Shown here in pieces: positions 49,003-57,032 of a stretch of DNA of 64,000 bases. The stretch lies in contig CAVRZY010000166.1 in the NCBI GenBank assembly GCA_963725415.1, positions 1 to 64,000 on the forward strand, written 5' to 3'. The translations under genes and the position numbers were made by a program. Within the stretch, counting starts at the first letter, position 1, and every line of letters starts with the position of its first letter. Under the pieces are notes generated by a model that made no database searches, had not been told where the DNA came from, and saw only the letters and a program-made list of their open reading frames with translations. This stretch comes from CAVRZY01 sp963725415 (GTDB taxonomy: Bacteria; Acidobacteriota; Terriglobia; Bryobacterales; Bryobacteraceae).

Positions 49003-50226
49003 GAGGAACACTGCGTCATCGCCTGCCAGCTTCTTCTGTCCTTCCGGTGTGCCGTCGGCAATGAAGCCGTCCTTGACTAGCTTCCACTTGCCCCGCCGCA
49101 CCGCGAGTTGCCCGCCCGAGGACCAGAAGAGCGCTTCGTGCGGCGAGCGGGCCCGCGCGGTCGTCATGGGCAAGACATCGCGCCCGTCGATCGTCCGGTC
49201 AGCAGGGATCGGCGCCCCGGCTGCCTTGCAGATTGTGGGTAACAGGTCTATGTGAGCGCCGATCTCGTGGATCACCTGGTTCGGCGGAATCGTTCCTGGC
49301 CGGCTCATGATGGCCGGGACGTGCATGCCGCCGTCAAAAAGGCTGAATTTGTTCCCGCGAAACGGACTGTTGCTGCCGCCCTTGGCCGGCTGCCCGTTCA
49401 GCCCGCCGCGCGGTTCGCGAGTGGCTCCGTTGTCCGCCCCAAAAAGGACCAGGGTATTCTCGGTCAACCCGAAGTTCCTCACCAGCCCCAGGATCTCGCC
49501 GACGCTGTCGTCCACCGCCGAGAGCATGGCGCCGTACATCTGCCGCTCCGGCTCCAGGTTGGGCAACCGCTCGACATACTTCCGTGGCGCGTGCATCGGG
49601 TAATGGACGCCGTTGAAGGGAACGTACAGGAAGAAGGGCTTGGAGTGGTTCTCGCTGATGAACCGCTTGGCCTCCCGCGTGACCAACTCGGTGAAGTACT
49701 GCCCGTCTTCGAAGATCTCGGTGCGGTTCTGCCAGAGGTCGTGGTAATTCACCCGGCGCGGCTCGCCCCAGTAGTAGCGGTGGGAGTAGTAGTCGATGCA
49801 GCCGGAAAGAAAGCCGAAGAAGTAATCGAATCCGTGAGCGTTGGGAACGGTTTCCGGCGTCGAGCCAAGATGCCATTTACCGACGATCCCGGTCGAGTAG
49901 CCGCGCGACTTCAACAGCGCCGCGATGGTCTGCTCGCTGACCGGCAGGCTGGGCCCGTTGGTGGGCACTCCGGCGCGTACCGGGCAGCGTCCTGTCATCA
50001 AGGCGGCCCGCGAGGGCGCACACACGGGCGCGTTGGAGTACCAGTTGGTGAACCGGGCGCCAGAAGCGGCCAGCGCGTCAAGATTCGGGGTCTTGAATTC
50101 CTGTGCGCCCTGGCAGCCCAGGTCGTGATGGCCGTGGTCGTCGGTGAGAAAGACGATGAAGTTGGTGCGGTGCGGCGGGGCCAGCACCGCCGGGGCCATG
50201 GCCATGAAGTCTCTTCGAGTGAGCAT
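48886..50226 (-). CDS. Exported sulfatase, Cys type
   Basis: A 446-residue type I sulfatase. Leader MLTRRDFMAMAPAVLA is Tat-like. The metal site is in FIVFLTDDHGHHDLG; the formylglycine motif VCAPSRAALMTGR has Cys69. Later motifs are GKWHLGSTP, PFFLYVPFNGVHYPMHAPRKY and VLFGADNGAT. It needs a maturase (not in the window) to convert Cys69. Likely removes sulfate from polysaccharides. Convergent with nagA; divergent from the Gfo/Idh gene. Confidence 0.92.
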   Translation of the reverse strand: MLTRRDFMAMAPAVLAPPHRTNFIVFLTDDHGHHDLGCQGAQEFKTPNLDALAASGARFTNWYSNAPVCAPSRAALMTGRCPVRAGVPTNGPSLPVSEQTIAALLKSRGYSTGIVGKWHLGSTPETVPNAHGFDYFFGFLSGCIDYYSHRYYWGEPRRVNYHDLWQNRTEIFEDGQYFTELVTREAKRFISENHSKPFFLYVPFNGVHYPMHAPRKYVERLPNLEPERQMYGAMLSAVDDSVGEILGLVRNFGLTENTLVLFGADNGATREPRGGLNGQPAKGGSNSPFRGNKFSLFDGGMHVPAIMSRPGTIPPNQVIHEIGAHIDLLPTICKAAGAPIPADRTIDGRDVLPMTTARARSPHEALFWSSGGQLAVRRGKWKLVKDGFIADGTPEGQKKLAGDDAVFLSDLEQDPGESRNRRHDEPALADELLTLAQRWLEEQKRN

Positions 50227-50337
50227 CGGCGCCTCCTGCGCAGTTCCGCTTCGGCCCGGACTCTGCCGAGTCCATCCAGAGACTTCCTATCTTAGTCGAA
50301 GGGTCTTGACGCCGTGTAGAATAAGGCGGAAGAGACC

Positions 50338-51726
50338 ATGGAACAAGACGACAGCCAAACCAAGATGTCGCGTCGCAGCTTTGTGCCTGGCGCGGGAACA
50401 GCTTTAGCGGCTTTCTCCATCCTGCCCCGCCATGTCCTGGGGGGAGCGGCGTACAAGCCGCCCAGCGAAAAGCTGAACATTGCCGGCGTGGGTGTGGGCG
50501 GCATGGGAGCCAACTACCTGAGGAATTGCGAGAGCGAGAACATTGTGGCCCTCTGCGATGTGGACGACACCTATGCCGCCAAGACCTTCGCCCGCTACCC
50601 CGGCGCTAGGACCTATCGCGATTTCCGCGTCATGCTGGAGAAGGAAAAAAGCATCGACGCGGTGGTGATCGGCACGCCGGACCATACCCATGCGGTGGTC
50701 GCCATCGCGGCCATGAGGCTGGGTAAGCACGTCTACTGTGCCAAGCCCATGACCCGGACCATCTATGAGGCCCGCCAGCTTGCCAAGGCGGCCCGCGAGG
50801 CCAAGGTCGCGACTCAGATGAGCGTTCAGTCCTGCGCCTCCGACGCGGCCTGTTCAACCGCCGAATGGGTCCAGGCCGGAGCGGTGGGAGCGGTGCGGGA
50901 AGTGCATGTCTGGACCGACCGTCCCATCTGGCCGCAGGGCCTGGCGCGCCCCGAGGATAGTTTCGTTGTCCCCTCCACTTTGGACTGGGATTTGTGGCTG
51001 GGGCCGGCCCCCCGGCGGCCCTATCATCCCATCTACCATCCCTTCAATTTCCGCGGCTGGTACGATTTCGGCACGGGCGCCCTGGGAGACATGGCCTGCC
51101 ACAGCTTCCATGTCATTTTCCGGGCCCTCAAGCTGGGCTATCCGACCCGAGTGCACGCTTGCTCGACGCTGGTCGCCCAACCCGCGCTGGATATGAACGA
51201 GGGGCGCATCCGGGTCAGAAGCCGCAAGACCCGCTTGGCGGAAACCTTTCCCCATTCCTCGGTGGTCACCTGGGACTTTCCTGCCCGCGGTGGGTTGCCT
51301 CCGGTGAGAATGCACTGGTATGAAGGCGGATTGAAGCCGCCTCGCCCACTGGAGTTGGAAGCCGAACGCCCCCTGCCAGATGCCGGTCTGATCTTCGTGG
51401 GCGACAAGGGAGTGCTCTGGAGCGGATTCAGCGGCGGTCCCAGTGTTGTTCCCGAAGCCAAGAACAAGGCCTACACGCCACCTCCCAAAACCACTCCCCG
51501 CACCATCGGCCATTACCAGGAGTGGATCGCGGCGGCCAAGGGCGGACCGCCGCCGAACTGCAACTTCGATTTCGGCAGCCTGCTGACCGAAGTGGCCTTG
51601 CTGGGCGTGATCGCCACCCGAACCGGAAAGCAACTGGACTGGGATCCGGACGCCACGCGCTTCACTAACGACGCCGAGGCCAACCAGTACGTCAACGAAC
51701 CTTATCGTTCCGGCTGGTCGCTGTAG
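50338..51726 (+). CDS. Tat-exported Gfo/Idh/MocA-family oxidoreductase
   Basis: A 462-residue dehydrogenase-like protein with a Tat leader (SRRSFVPGAGTALAAFSILP). The Rossmann block is LNIAGVGVGGMGANYL; the signature is VVIGTPDHTHAVVAIAAMRLGKHVYCAKPMTRT, with CAKP in place of the usual EKP. The C-terminal domain includes WDLWLGPAPRRPYHPIYHPFNFRGWYDFGTGALGDMACH. Paralogue of the gene at 20934. Its last 35 bases overlap the toxin gene on the other strand. Confidence 0.9.
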   Translation: MEQDDSQTKMSRRSFVPGAGTALAAFSILPRHVLGGAAYKPPSEKLNIAGVGVGGMGANYLRNCESENIVALCDVDDTYAAKTFARYPGARTYRDFRVMLEKEKSIDAVVIGTPDHTHAVVAIAAMRLGKHVYCAKPMTRTIYEARQLAKAAREAKVATQMSVQSCASDAACSTAEWVQAGAVGAVREVHVWTDRPIWPQGLARPEDSFVVPSTLDWDLWLGPAPRRPYHPIYHPFNFRGWYDFGTGALGDMACHSFHVIFRALKLGYPTRVHACSTLVAQPALDMNEGRIRVRSRKTRLAETFPHSSVVTWDFPARGGLPPVRMHWYEGGLKPPRPLELEAERPLPDAGLIFVGDKGVLWSGFSGGPSVVPEAKNKAYTPPPKTTPRTIGHYQEWIAAAKGGPPPNCNFDFGSLLTEVALLGVIATRTGKQLDWDPDATRFTNDAEANQYVNEPYRSGWSL

Positions 51727-52099
51727 GGCGGAACCGCTTCAGCTCGAGACCGGCGATCGCACGAAAGTGACGAACGTTCCCGGTCGCCAGAACCGAGGCC
51801 GTCTCCCGAGCCGTCGCGGCAATCAGTGCGTCGGCAACCCTCAGTCCGTCTTTCAGCGCGTGCTCCTCCATCAACGTGGCCGCCAAGTGGCTGATGGATT
51901 CGTTCACCGGGATGACACGAAATCCGTTGTCTGGGAAAAAGCGCCGGATCACCCTGATCTCAGCTCCCGATCGCGCGCCTTGGAGCAATTCCATGAGCGA
52001 AATGATGGAGACCGCGCGGCCGGATTGCAACTCCATCAGCTTGGCAGCCTTCTGGTCTCCGCGAAAGAACCAGATCAGCACGTCTGAATCAAAGATCAT
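51692..52099 (-). CDS. VapC-like PIN-domain toxin (locus 1)
   Basis: A 135-residue PIN-domain ribonuclease. Acidic catalytic residues can be seen in MIFDSDVLIWFFRG, SIISLMELLQGA and GLRVADALIAATA, with a final ATGNVRHF. The last dozen residues (PTATSRNDKVR) are read from antisense of the neighbouring oxidoreductase gene, so the ancestral C-terminus has probably been replaced at the join. Start overlaps the antitoxin stop by 11 bases. Confidence 0.87.
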   Translation of the reverse strand: MIFDSDVLIWFFRGDQKAAKLMELQSGRAVSIISLMELLQGARSGAEIRVIRRFFPDNGFRVIPVNESISHLAATLMEEHALKDGLRVADALIAATARETASVLATGNVRHFRAIAGLELKRFRPTATSRNDKVR

Positions 52100-52337
52100 C
52101 GAACCGTCCCTGCCTCAGCCTGCGGACATACCCCGAGACCTGCCGGAGATCTTCGCGATCTTTCCACAGTCCGAAGGCCTGGCTGGCATCGAGCCTGGCC
52201 GCGCCTCGTTTTTCGACGATAGGCAGGATCTGCGCCTTCGCCCTGCCCCGCTGGAGAACCGTTACGGTCTCGCCGCGCTCGACGGCTCTGAGCACTTCCT
52301 TCATTCGATAGCGAAGGTCAACAATGGTGGCTTTCAT
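52089..52337 (-). CDS. Phd/YefM-like antitoxin (locus 1)
   Basis: An 82-residue antitoxin for the PIN toxin that follows. The N-terminal half MKATIVDLRYRMKEVLRAVERGETVTVLQRGRAKAQILPIV is the Phd/YefM DNA-binding fold; the C-terminal half (LWKDREDLRQVSGYVRRLRQGRFDDL) should wrap the toxin. A ribosome site (TAGGAG) precedes the ATG. Confidence 0.85.
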   Translation of the reverse strand: MKATIVDLRYRMKEVLRAVERGETVTVLQRGRAKAQILPIVEKRGAARLDASQAFGLWKDREDLRQVSGYVRRLRQGRFDDL

Positions 52338-52374
52338 GGCCGGGCTCCTATAGCTGTCTGCAACTGTCTATTTT

Positions 52375-53337
52375 CTAGTATACAATACGGTGAATTCGCG
52401 TCTCCAGCCACTGCGCTTCGTCCTCAAAGCCGGCTTGATGGTGGAAGTCGCGCAGGCGCCGGTAGCGCTCAACAACGTCAAACCCAATGCTCCATTCGAG
52501 CTTGCGCAGATCCACGGGGCAGAGGTGCAGAGGGCGGGCATCCGCCTCGCCGAGGTGGTTGGAGCCGTTCATCAGGCAGCGGTACCAGATGCAGTGCTGG
52601 ATGCCGAACAGGTGACCGGTTTCGTGGGCCAGGACTTTCGAGCTGCGCCGGAGCATCAGCTTGCGCCAGTCCGCCGGCGGCGCTTCCCCGTAGAACCTGG
52701 GATCGTACCGGGCAAAACTGTAGACTCCCACGCGGTCGCGCAGCGAGGCCTGCCCGAAAACGAAGTTCCAACTCGGGTCAGGGTACAGATCGATCATCGT
52801 TATGCCCACCAGGGCGAAGGCGTCCTCCGGCAGCCGGCGCCTCAGCAGGTTCAGGATGTCGCTGGTGAGCAACTGCGTCTGGCCGCTCCACGCGTTCCGC
52901 CGGCTGATAATTTGCGCCTGAACCAGACCCAGCGGCGCCAGGACCCTGACATCCATCATGAAGAAGGCGCTGGTGAAGCGCTGAAGCTGGTCCAGAGAGG
53001 GCGCATTGCTCTCCCCGAAGTCGCCCAGGGGCTGAAGGTAGACCTTCTTCCGGCGCGCATCCGGCCGGTCTGGCCGGGACTGCTGGAACTGCTCGAAGGT
53101 TTGCCCGGCTTCGAGGTGGTTGGCCAGCCAGTCGCTGGGTCCGGGTGCAGGCATGGGCTGGAAATCCTCGCCAGGTTCGAGCGCCCGCCGAAGCGCTTCC
53201 GGCAGCCCCGCGGTGGGGCCGACGGCCGCATCCCGCTGCGCCTTGGTGGGAGGCGTGAAACGCATGACTACTCCCGCTACCAACAAGATACTGGCCGGCA
53301 AGATCCACAGCAACGAGGCGCTCCAAGCAACTCGCAT
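52375..53337 (-). CDS. Archaemetzincin-like zinc protease (M54), membrane-anchored or exported
   Basis: A 320-residue protein with an N-terminal hydrophobic segment (LLWILPASILLVAGVVM). The archaemetzincin signature is complete: HETGHLFGIQHCIWYRCLMNGSN, with HExxHxxGxxH from residue 238 and the Cys-x4-Cys-Met that follow, then LHLCPVDLRKL. Substrates of this family are poorly known. Bacterial members are a minority. The 3' end coincides with the promoter of TA locus 1. Archaea-to-bacteria transfer in the deeper past is possible but not shown here. Confidence 0.87.
   Translation of the reverse strand: MRVAWSASLLWILPASILLVAGVVMRFTPPTKAQRDAAVGPTAGLPEALRRALEPGEDFQPMPAPGPSDWLANHLEAGQTFEQFQQSRPDRPDARRKKVYLQPLGDFGESNAPSLDQLQRFTSAFFMMDVRVLAPLGLVQAQIISRRNAWSGQTQLLTSDILNLLRRRLPEDAFALVGITMIDLYPDPSWNFVFGQASLRDRVGVYSFARYDPRFYGEAPPADWRKLMLRRSSKVLAHETGHLFGIQHCIWYRCLMNGSNHLGEADARPLHLCPVDLRKLEWSIGFDVVERYRRLRDFHHQAGFEDEAQWLETRIHRIVY
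52377..52382 (-). promoter_or_regulatory. -10 box (TATACT) of TA locus 1
   Basis: Minus-strand TATACT about 40 bases upstream of the antitoxin start. It overlaps the stop codon of the archaemetzincin gene (52375-52377), so the TA promoter begins exactly where that gene ends. Confidence 0.45.
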
Positions 53338-53358
53338 GGACCCATCCTAATCCCGATT

Positions 53359-53421
53359 AGCCTGCTCCAGAAGTCCCCGTGGTCCAGGTATTGCGCAAGT
53401 CCGGCGATTCCCTGCCCTGGC
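53359..53421 (+). pseudogene. Fragment of a second alkyltransferase-like locus
   Basis: 53359-53383 matches 54253-54277 (23 of 25), the DNA just upstream of the MGMT-like gene. 53379-53421 matches 54485-54527 (41 of 43), inside that gene (VVQVLRKCGDSLPW; here Cys becomes Ser). So this is a relic of a duplicate locus with about 200 bases deleted between the two blocks. It ends about ten bases before the operator of the higBA pair. Confidence 0.8.
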
Positions 53422-53431
53422 GCAGCGAGCC

Positions 53432-53450
53432 ATACAAGTTCTTGTATAAT
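53432..53450 (+). promoter_or_regulatory. Operator palindrome and -10 box of the higBA-type pair
   Basis: ATACAAGTTCTTGTAT (53432-53447) has arms ATACAAG/CTTGTAT. It overlaps a perfect TATAAT at 53445-53450. This fits autorepression by the HigA-like product. The GTG start at 53459 lies only eight bases after the -10 box, so the toxin mRNA may be leaderless. Confidence 0.7.
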
Positions 53451-53458
53451 CTAATTGG

Positions 53459-53800
53459 GTGAATGAAGCTTTGAAGCCCATCATTTGGATGGGTGACAGT
53501 CTGAGGCGTGTTCGTGCCTTTTCGAAATCGGCTCGGCAGGACACAGGGTTCCAACTCGATCGGGTCCAGCGGGGACTGGAGCCCCGGGACTGGAAGCCGG
53601 CGCCGTCTGTCGGGCAAGGCGTCATGGAGGTTCGCGTACATGCCGGGAACGAGTATCGCCTGTTCTATGTGGCCAGATTCAGACGGGCTGTGTACGTGTT
53701 GCATGCGTTCGTTAAGAAGGCCCGAAAAACGCGAGCGTCAGACATCGCCTTGAGCAAGAGACGCTTTCACGAACTCCTTCGAGAGGAGGATCCAGAATGA
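53459..53800 (+). CDS. HigB/Gp49-like toxin
   Basis: A 113-residue RelE-superfamily, phage Gp49-like toxin, predicted to cut mRNA on ribosomes. Text: KPIIWMGDSLRRVRAFSKSARQDTGFQLDRVQRGLEPRDWKPAPSVGQGVMEVRV, then EYRLFYVARFRRAVYVLHAFVKKARKT. The order toxin-first is that of higBA. The GTG start gives the usual ten residues before WMGDSL. Stop overlaps the antitoxin start (ATGA). Confidence 0.87.
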   Translation: MNEALKPIIWMGDSLRRVRAFSKSARQDTGFQLDRVQRGLEPRDWKPAPSVGQGVMEVRVHAGNEYRLFYVARFRRAVYVLHAFVKKARKTRASDIALSKRRFHELLREEDPE

Positions 53801-54087
53801 AAACCCGGCGTGTGACAGGAAGCGGCGACGTGTTCCGGGATCTGGGATTTGACGCCTTGGAGGCGGAGAATCTCCGCATCCGGGCAGCCCTGATGAACGC
53901 CTTAATCGCGCATCTCGGGAAGCAGAGGTTGACTCAGGCCCAAGCCGCCAAGCTGCTTGGCGTGACCCAGCCTCGGGTTTCTGACCTGATGCGGGGGAAG
54001 CTCAGCCTGTTTTCGATCGACACTTTGCTTAACCTGCTGGCGCGGGCCGGCCTGCGAGTCGATCTACGTGTCAGCAGAGCTGCGTAG
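53797..54087 (+). CDS. HigA/XRE-family antitoxin
   Basis: A 96-residue antitoxin with a helix-turn-helix: LTQAQAAKLLGVTQPRVSDLMRGKLSLFSIDTLLNLLARAGLRVDL. This is the HigA2-like form seen with Gp49-like toxins. It overlaps the toxin stop by four bases and probably binds the palindrome at 53432. Confidence 0.9.
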   Translation: MKTRRVTGSGDVFRDLGFDALEAENLRIRAALMNALIAHLGKQRLTQAQAAKLLGVTQPRVSDLMRGKLSLFSIDTLLNLLARAGLRVDLRVSRAA

Positions 54088-54252
54088 CTGGCGGGTCGCA
54101 CTCGCGGCCATCCCATGCGGCAGACCGGGGTATCTGCGCCTGATCGCCAGCCGCGGATTTTGTAGCAACACGCGGCTTCCGGGAACCTGTCGTCTCTCCA
54201 GATCAGGCTGGGAGTAAGAATCCCTCTCGGCTCCTAACAAGCAGGTTCAGTC

Positions 54253-54277
54253 AGCCTGCTCCAGGAGTCCCCGCGGT
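54253..54277 (+). repeat. Direct repeat upstream of the MGMT-like gene
   Basis: Near-identical to 53359-53383 (23 of 25). With the internal match 54485-54527/53379-53421, it shows that a copy of this locus lies on both sides of the higBA pair. Confidence 0.75.
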
Positions 54278-54313
54278 GTATACAATGCTCAGTGAGCCAG
54301 ACCGAGCGGCGCG

Positions 54314-54685
54314 ATGAGACGAAGAATCAGCCCGCGCGAAATCACGCGGCGCCTGCTGCGAGCGCCTCCCTCAGAGCAGCGCGACGCCGCCATCCGTCGA
54401 GTCATCCGCCAGATTCCGCGAGGCAAGGTCGCCACCTACGCGCAGGTGGCCGCGGCGGCGGGATATCCCCTGTATCACCGTCAGGTGGTCCAGGTGTTGC
54501 GCAAGTGCGGCGATTCCCTGCCCTGGCAGCGCGTCCTGGGCGCCGGAGGACAGATTCGTCTAAGGGGCGAAATGGCGCACGAACAACGCATCCGCCTGGA
54601 GATGGAACGCGTCCACTTCCGCGGCAAGCGCGTGGTCATGGAGGAGCATCAGCACATCTTTAGGACGTGGGAGCTCGTTGAATAA
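54314..54685 (+). CDS. Alkyltransferase-like (MGMT-family) DNA-binding protein
   Basis: A 123-residue protein made of the C-terminal, DNA-binding domain of O6-methylguanine methyltransferase: IPRGKVATYAQVAAAAGYPLYHRQVVQVLRKCGDSLPWQRVLGAGGQIRL. The active-site PCHRV of true MGMT is replaced by PWQRV, as in alkyltransferase-like (ATL) proteins. These bind O6-alkylguanine and pass it to nucleotide excision repair without removing the alkyl group. A TATACAAT box lies near 54277. Confidence 0.87.
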   Translation: MRRRISPREITRRLLRAPPSEQRDAAIRRVIRQIPRGKVATYAQVAAAAGYPLYHRQVVQVLRKCGDSLPWQRVLGAGGQIRLRGEMAHEQRIRLEMERVHFRGKRVVMEEHQHIFRTWELVE

Positions 54686-54810
54686 AGCCTGCCCATAGTC
54701 GCTCGAACCAGCGGTCCCAGTGGCCCACGAGCAACGGCGCGACATGCGTGCCGTGATTATGAAGCGGACAGTGCGATCTTGCGCTACGCTATCTCATCGG
54801 AGGCCTTTTC

Positions 54811-56040
54811 ATGAAATACACGCGCCGCAATCTGTTGCGCCTCGCGGTAGCCTTGCCCGCGGGCGCGTTTCTCTCCCGGCTTCAGGCGCTCACGGAGCCC
54901 TACCGGAGCAAGGTGAAGATCACCGCCATCAAAGCCATGGGCTTGACGACCAGCACCGGAAACTGCCTGATCCGGATAGACACGGACGCCGGCCTGACCG
55001 GCTATGGAGAAGCCGGCGCCACCGGCCCCATGGCCCGTGCACGCATCGAGACCATGAAGGCCCTGCTGCTGGGCAGGGATCCCCTGGCCATCGAGCAGCA
55101 CTTCCACAACCTGACCTCACTCATGCACACCTACATGGCGCACATCCCCACCATTAGCGGCATCGACATGGCGCTCTGGGACCTGGCTGGAAGAATCACT
55201 TCCCTGCCCCTCTGCGTGCTGCTGGGAGGCCCGTTTCGCGAGGCCATCCCCATGTACTCGCACGGCCTGGGGCTCAACATGCTGGATAAAGCCTCCTGCC
55301 GCGACTGGGCGCAGCGAATCAAGCAGCAGCCGGAGGGATTCACCGCCTTCAAGAACGCCATCGACCCGGTGCTTGGCATCCCGGCCGCCCGTTACGCGCC
55401 CACCCTCGACAGCGGCCAGTTGCGAAAGGTCGCCACGGCCTACGCCAACTGCCGCGAGGCGGTCGGCACGGAGATCGACATCGCCGTGCATTGCCACAAC
55501 GAGTTCGACACGCCCAGCGCGATCGGAGTCGCCAAAGCCGTCGAGCCGATGGATCCGCTGTTCCTGGAGGACGCTCTCAACGTGCCCTATTCGGAAGGCT
55601 GGATGGCGCTCAAACGCTCCACCCGGATCCCCATCTTGACCGGTGAAAAGCTGGAACTCGTCCGCGGATTCCGGCCCTTTCTCGACAACCAGGCCGCGGA
55701 CATCATTCATCCCGACCTGGCGTTCGCGGGAGGGATAACGGGCACGCGGAAAATCGCCGACTACGCGGCGCTCACGCGCACCCCCGTGGCCCTGCACAAC
55801 GTGGGCACGCTGGTGCTCACTTACGCCTCGGCCCACTTCGGCTCGTCCATACAGAATTTCTATCGCTCGGAAAGTGCGCTGGGCCGGCCATCCCGCCAGG
55901 TCGAGGATATGGCCGCCAGCAACCCGCCCGAGGTCCGCCAGGGGCTTCTCAAAGTTCCCATGTCGCCGGGCCTGGGCGTAGATCTCAATCCAGATTTTTT
56001 GCGGAAGCATCTGGCCAAGGGAGAGGAGTATTGGGGATGA
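54811..56040 (+). CDS. Tat-exported enolase-superfamily protein (mandelate racemase/sugar dehydratase-like)
   Basis: A 409-residue member of the enolase superfamily with a leader (MKYTRRNLLRLAVALPAGAFLS). N-terminal cap: ITAIKAMGLTTSTGNCLIRIDTDAGLTGYGEAGATGP. Barrel: SGIDMALWDLAGRITSLPLCVLLGG, DIAVHCHNEFD (metal Asp/Glu region), MDPLFLEDALNV, ILTGEKLELV, DIIHPDLAFAGGITGTRKIADYA, and VALHNVGTLVLTYASAHF. Reaction probably sugar-acid dehydration, such as on galactonate; not certain. Coupled to the DUF1080 gene by ATGA. Confidence 0.86.
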   Translation: MKYTRRNLLRLAVALPAGAFLSRLQALTEPYRSKVKITAIKAMGLTTSTGNCLIRIDTDAGLTGYGEAGATGPMARARIETMKALLLGRDPLAIEQHFHNLTSLMHTYMAHIPTISGIDMALWDLAGRITSLPLCVLLGGPFREAIPMYSHGLGLNMLDKASCRDWAQRIKQQPEGFTAFKNAIDPVLGIPAARYAPTLDSGQLRKVATAYANCREAVGTEIDIAVHCHNEFDTPSAIGVAKAVEPMDPLFLEDALNVPYSEGWMALKRSTRIPILTGEKLELVRGFRPFLDNQAADIIHPDLAFAGGITGTRKIADYAALTRTPVALHNVGTLVLTYASAHFGSSIQNFYRSESALGRPSRQVEDMAASNPPEVRQGLLKVPMSPGLGVDLNPDFLRKHLAKGEEYWG

Positions 56041-56906
56041 AAGTCAGTCAGAATTCGCGCATATTCTTGGGGGCTGCTCTAACGGCCGCCGTGTTGATGA
56101 TGACCGCCGGCGCCCAGGAATCCAAGCGCAAGACGCAGAGGACTTCGCCGGTGGGTTACGATGACACGCCCATCCTGCCCGGCCAGAAGTGGCGGGTCCA
56201 CGACATCCAGCGTCCCCGTCCTCGGGTGGTCACTCCGGGCACGGAGAGTTCGCAGGAACGGCCCGGCCGCCCGCCCTCGGATGCCATCGTGCTGTTCGAC
56301 GGCAAGGACCTCTCCAAATGGGTCGCGCAGGGCAAGGGCAAGAACCGCGGCAAAACCACCGAACCCGGATGGAAGGTGGGAAACGGCTATATGGAAGTGG
56401 TGGGTGGCAGCGGCGATTTGGTGAGTAAGGAGAAGTTCGGCGACTGCCAGATCCACGTCGAGTGGGCCGCCCCGGCCGAGATCGACGGCTCCAGCCAGTG
56501 GCGCGGCAACAGCGGCGTGCTGATCATGAATCGCTATGAGATCCAGGTGCTGGATTCCTTCGAAAATCCCACCTACGCCGATGGCCACGCCGCCTCCATT
56601 TATGGGCAATACCCTCCCCTGGTCAACGCCTCCCGCAAGCCCGGCGAGTGGCAGACCTACGACATTGTTTTCGAGGCCCCGCGCTTTGAAGGGGAGAAGC
56701 TGGTCAAGCCCGCCTTCGTGACCGTGTTTCACAACGGCGTGCTGGCGCACCACCGCCGGGAGATCACCGGCAGGACGCCGCATCGGCGAGTCGGCACCTA
56801 TGCCCCGCACGCACCCGAGGAGCCGCTGGCCCTGCAGGACCATGACACTCCGGTGCGCTACCGCAACATCTGGGTCAGACGCCTGACGGGCTACGACCAG
56901 CCGTGA
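56037..56906 (+). CDS. DUF1080 (3-keto-disaccharide hydrolase-like) exported protein
   Basis: A 289-residue protein with a signal peptide (IFLGAALTAAVLMMTAGAQ) and a concanavalin-like beta-sandwich: IVLFDGKDLSKWVAQGKGKNRGKTTEPGWKVGNGYMEVVGGSGDLVSKEKFGDCQIHVEWAAP, NSGVLIMNRYEIQVLDSF and the closing VRYRNIWVRRL. Family members cleave glycosides after 3-oxidation of the sugar, which is consistent with the Gfo/Idh dehydrogenases in the window. The ATG at 56037 overlaps the preceding stop; a TTG at 56031 is possible. Confidence 0.88.
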   Translation: MKVSQNSRIFLGAALTAAVLMMTAGAQESKRKTQRTSPVGYDDTPILPGQKWRVHDIQRPRPRVVTPGTESSQERPGRPPSDAIVLFDGKDLSKWVAQGKGKNRGKTTEPGWKVGNGYMEVVGGSGDLVSKEKFGDCQIHVEWAAPAEIDGSSQWRGNSGVLIMNRYEIQVLDSFENPTYADGHAASIYGQYPPLVNASRKPGEWQTYDIVFEAPRFEGEKLVKPAFVTVFHNGVLAHHRREITGRTPHRRVGTYAPHAPEEPLALQDHDTPVRYRNIWVRRLTGYDQP

Positions 56907-57032
56907 AGCGGGCTGCCCGGCGCGCTGGCCGACCTGCCCCCAAGGAGCCGGCGAATGCGAACTACTAGGGTCCGGCCATCGGCTGCCGCAGCAGATTCTG
57001 CGCTAAAATCGTTGGGCGCGAACAACTGAACC

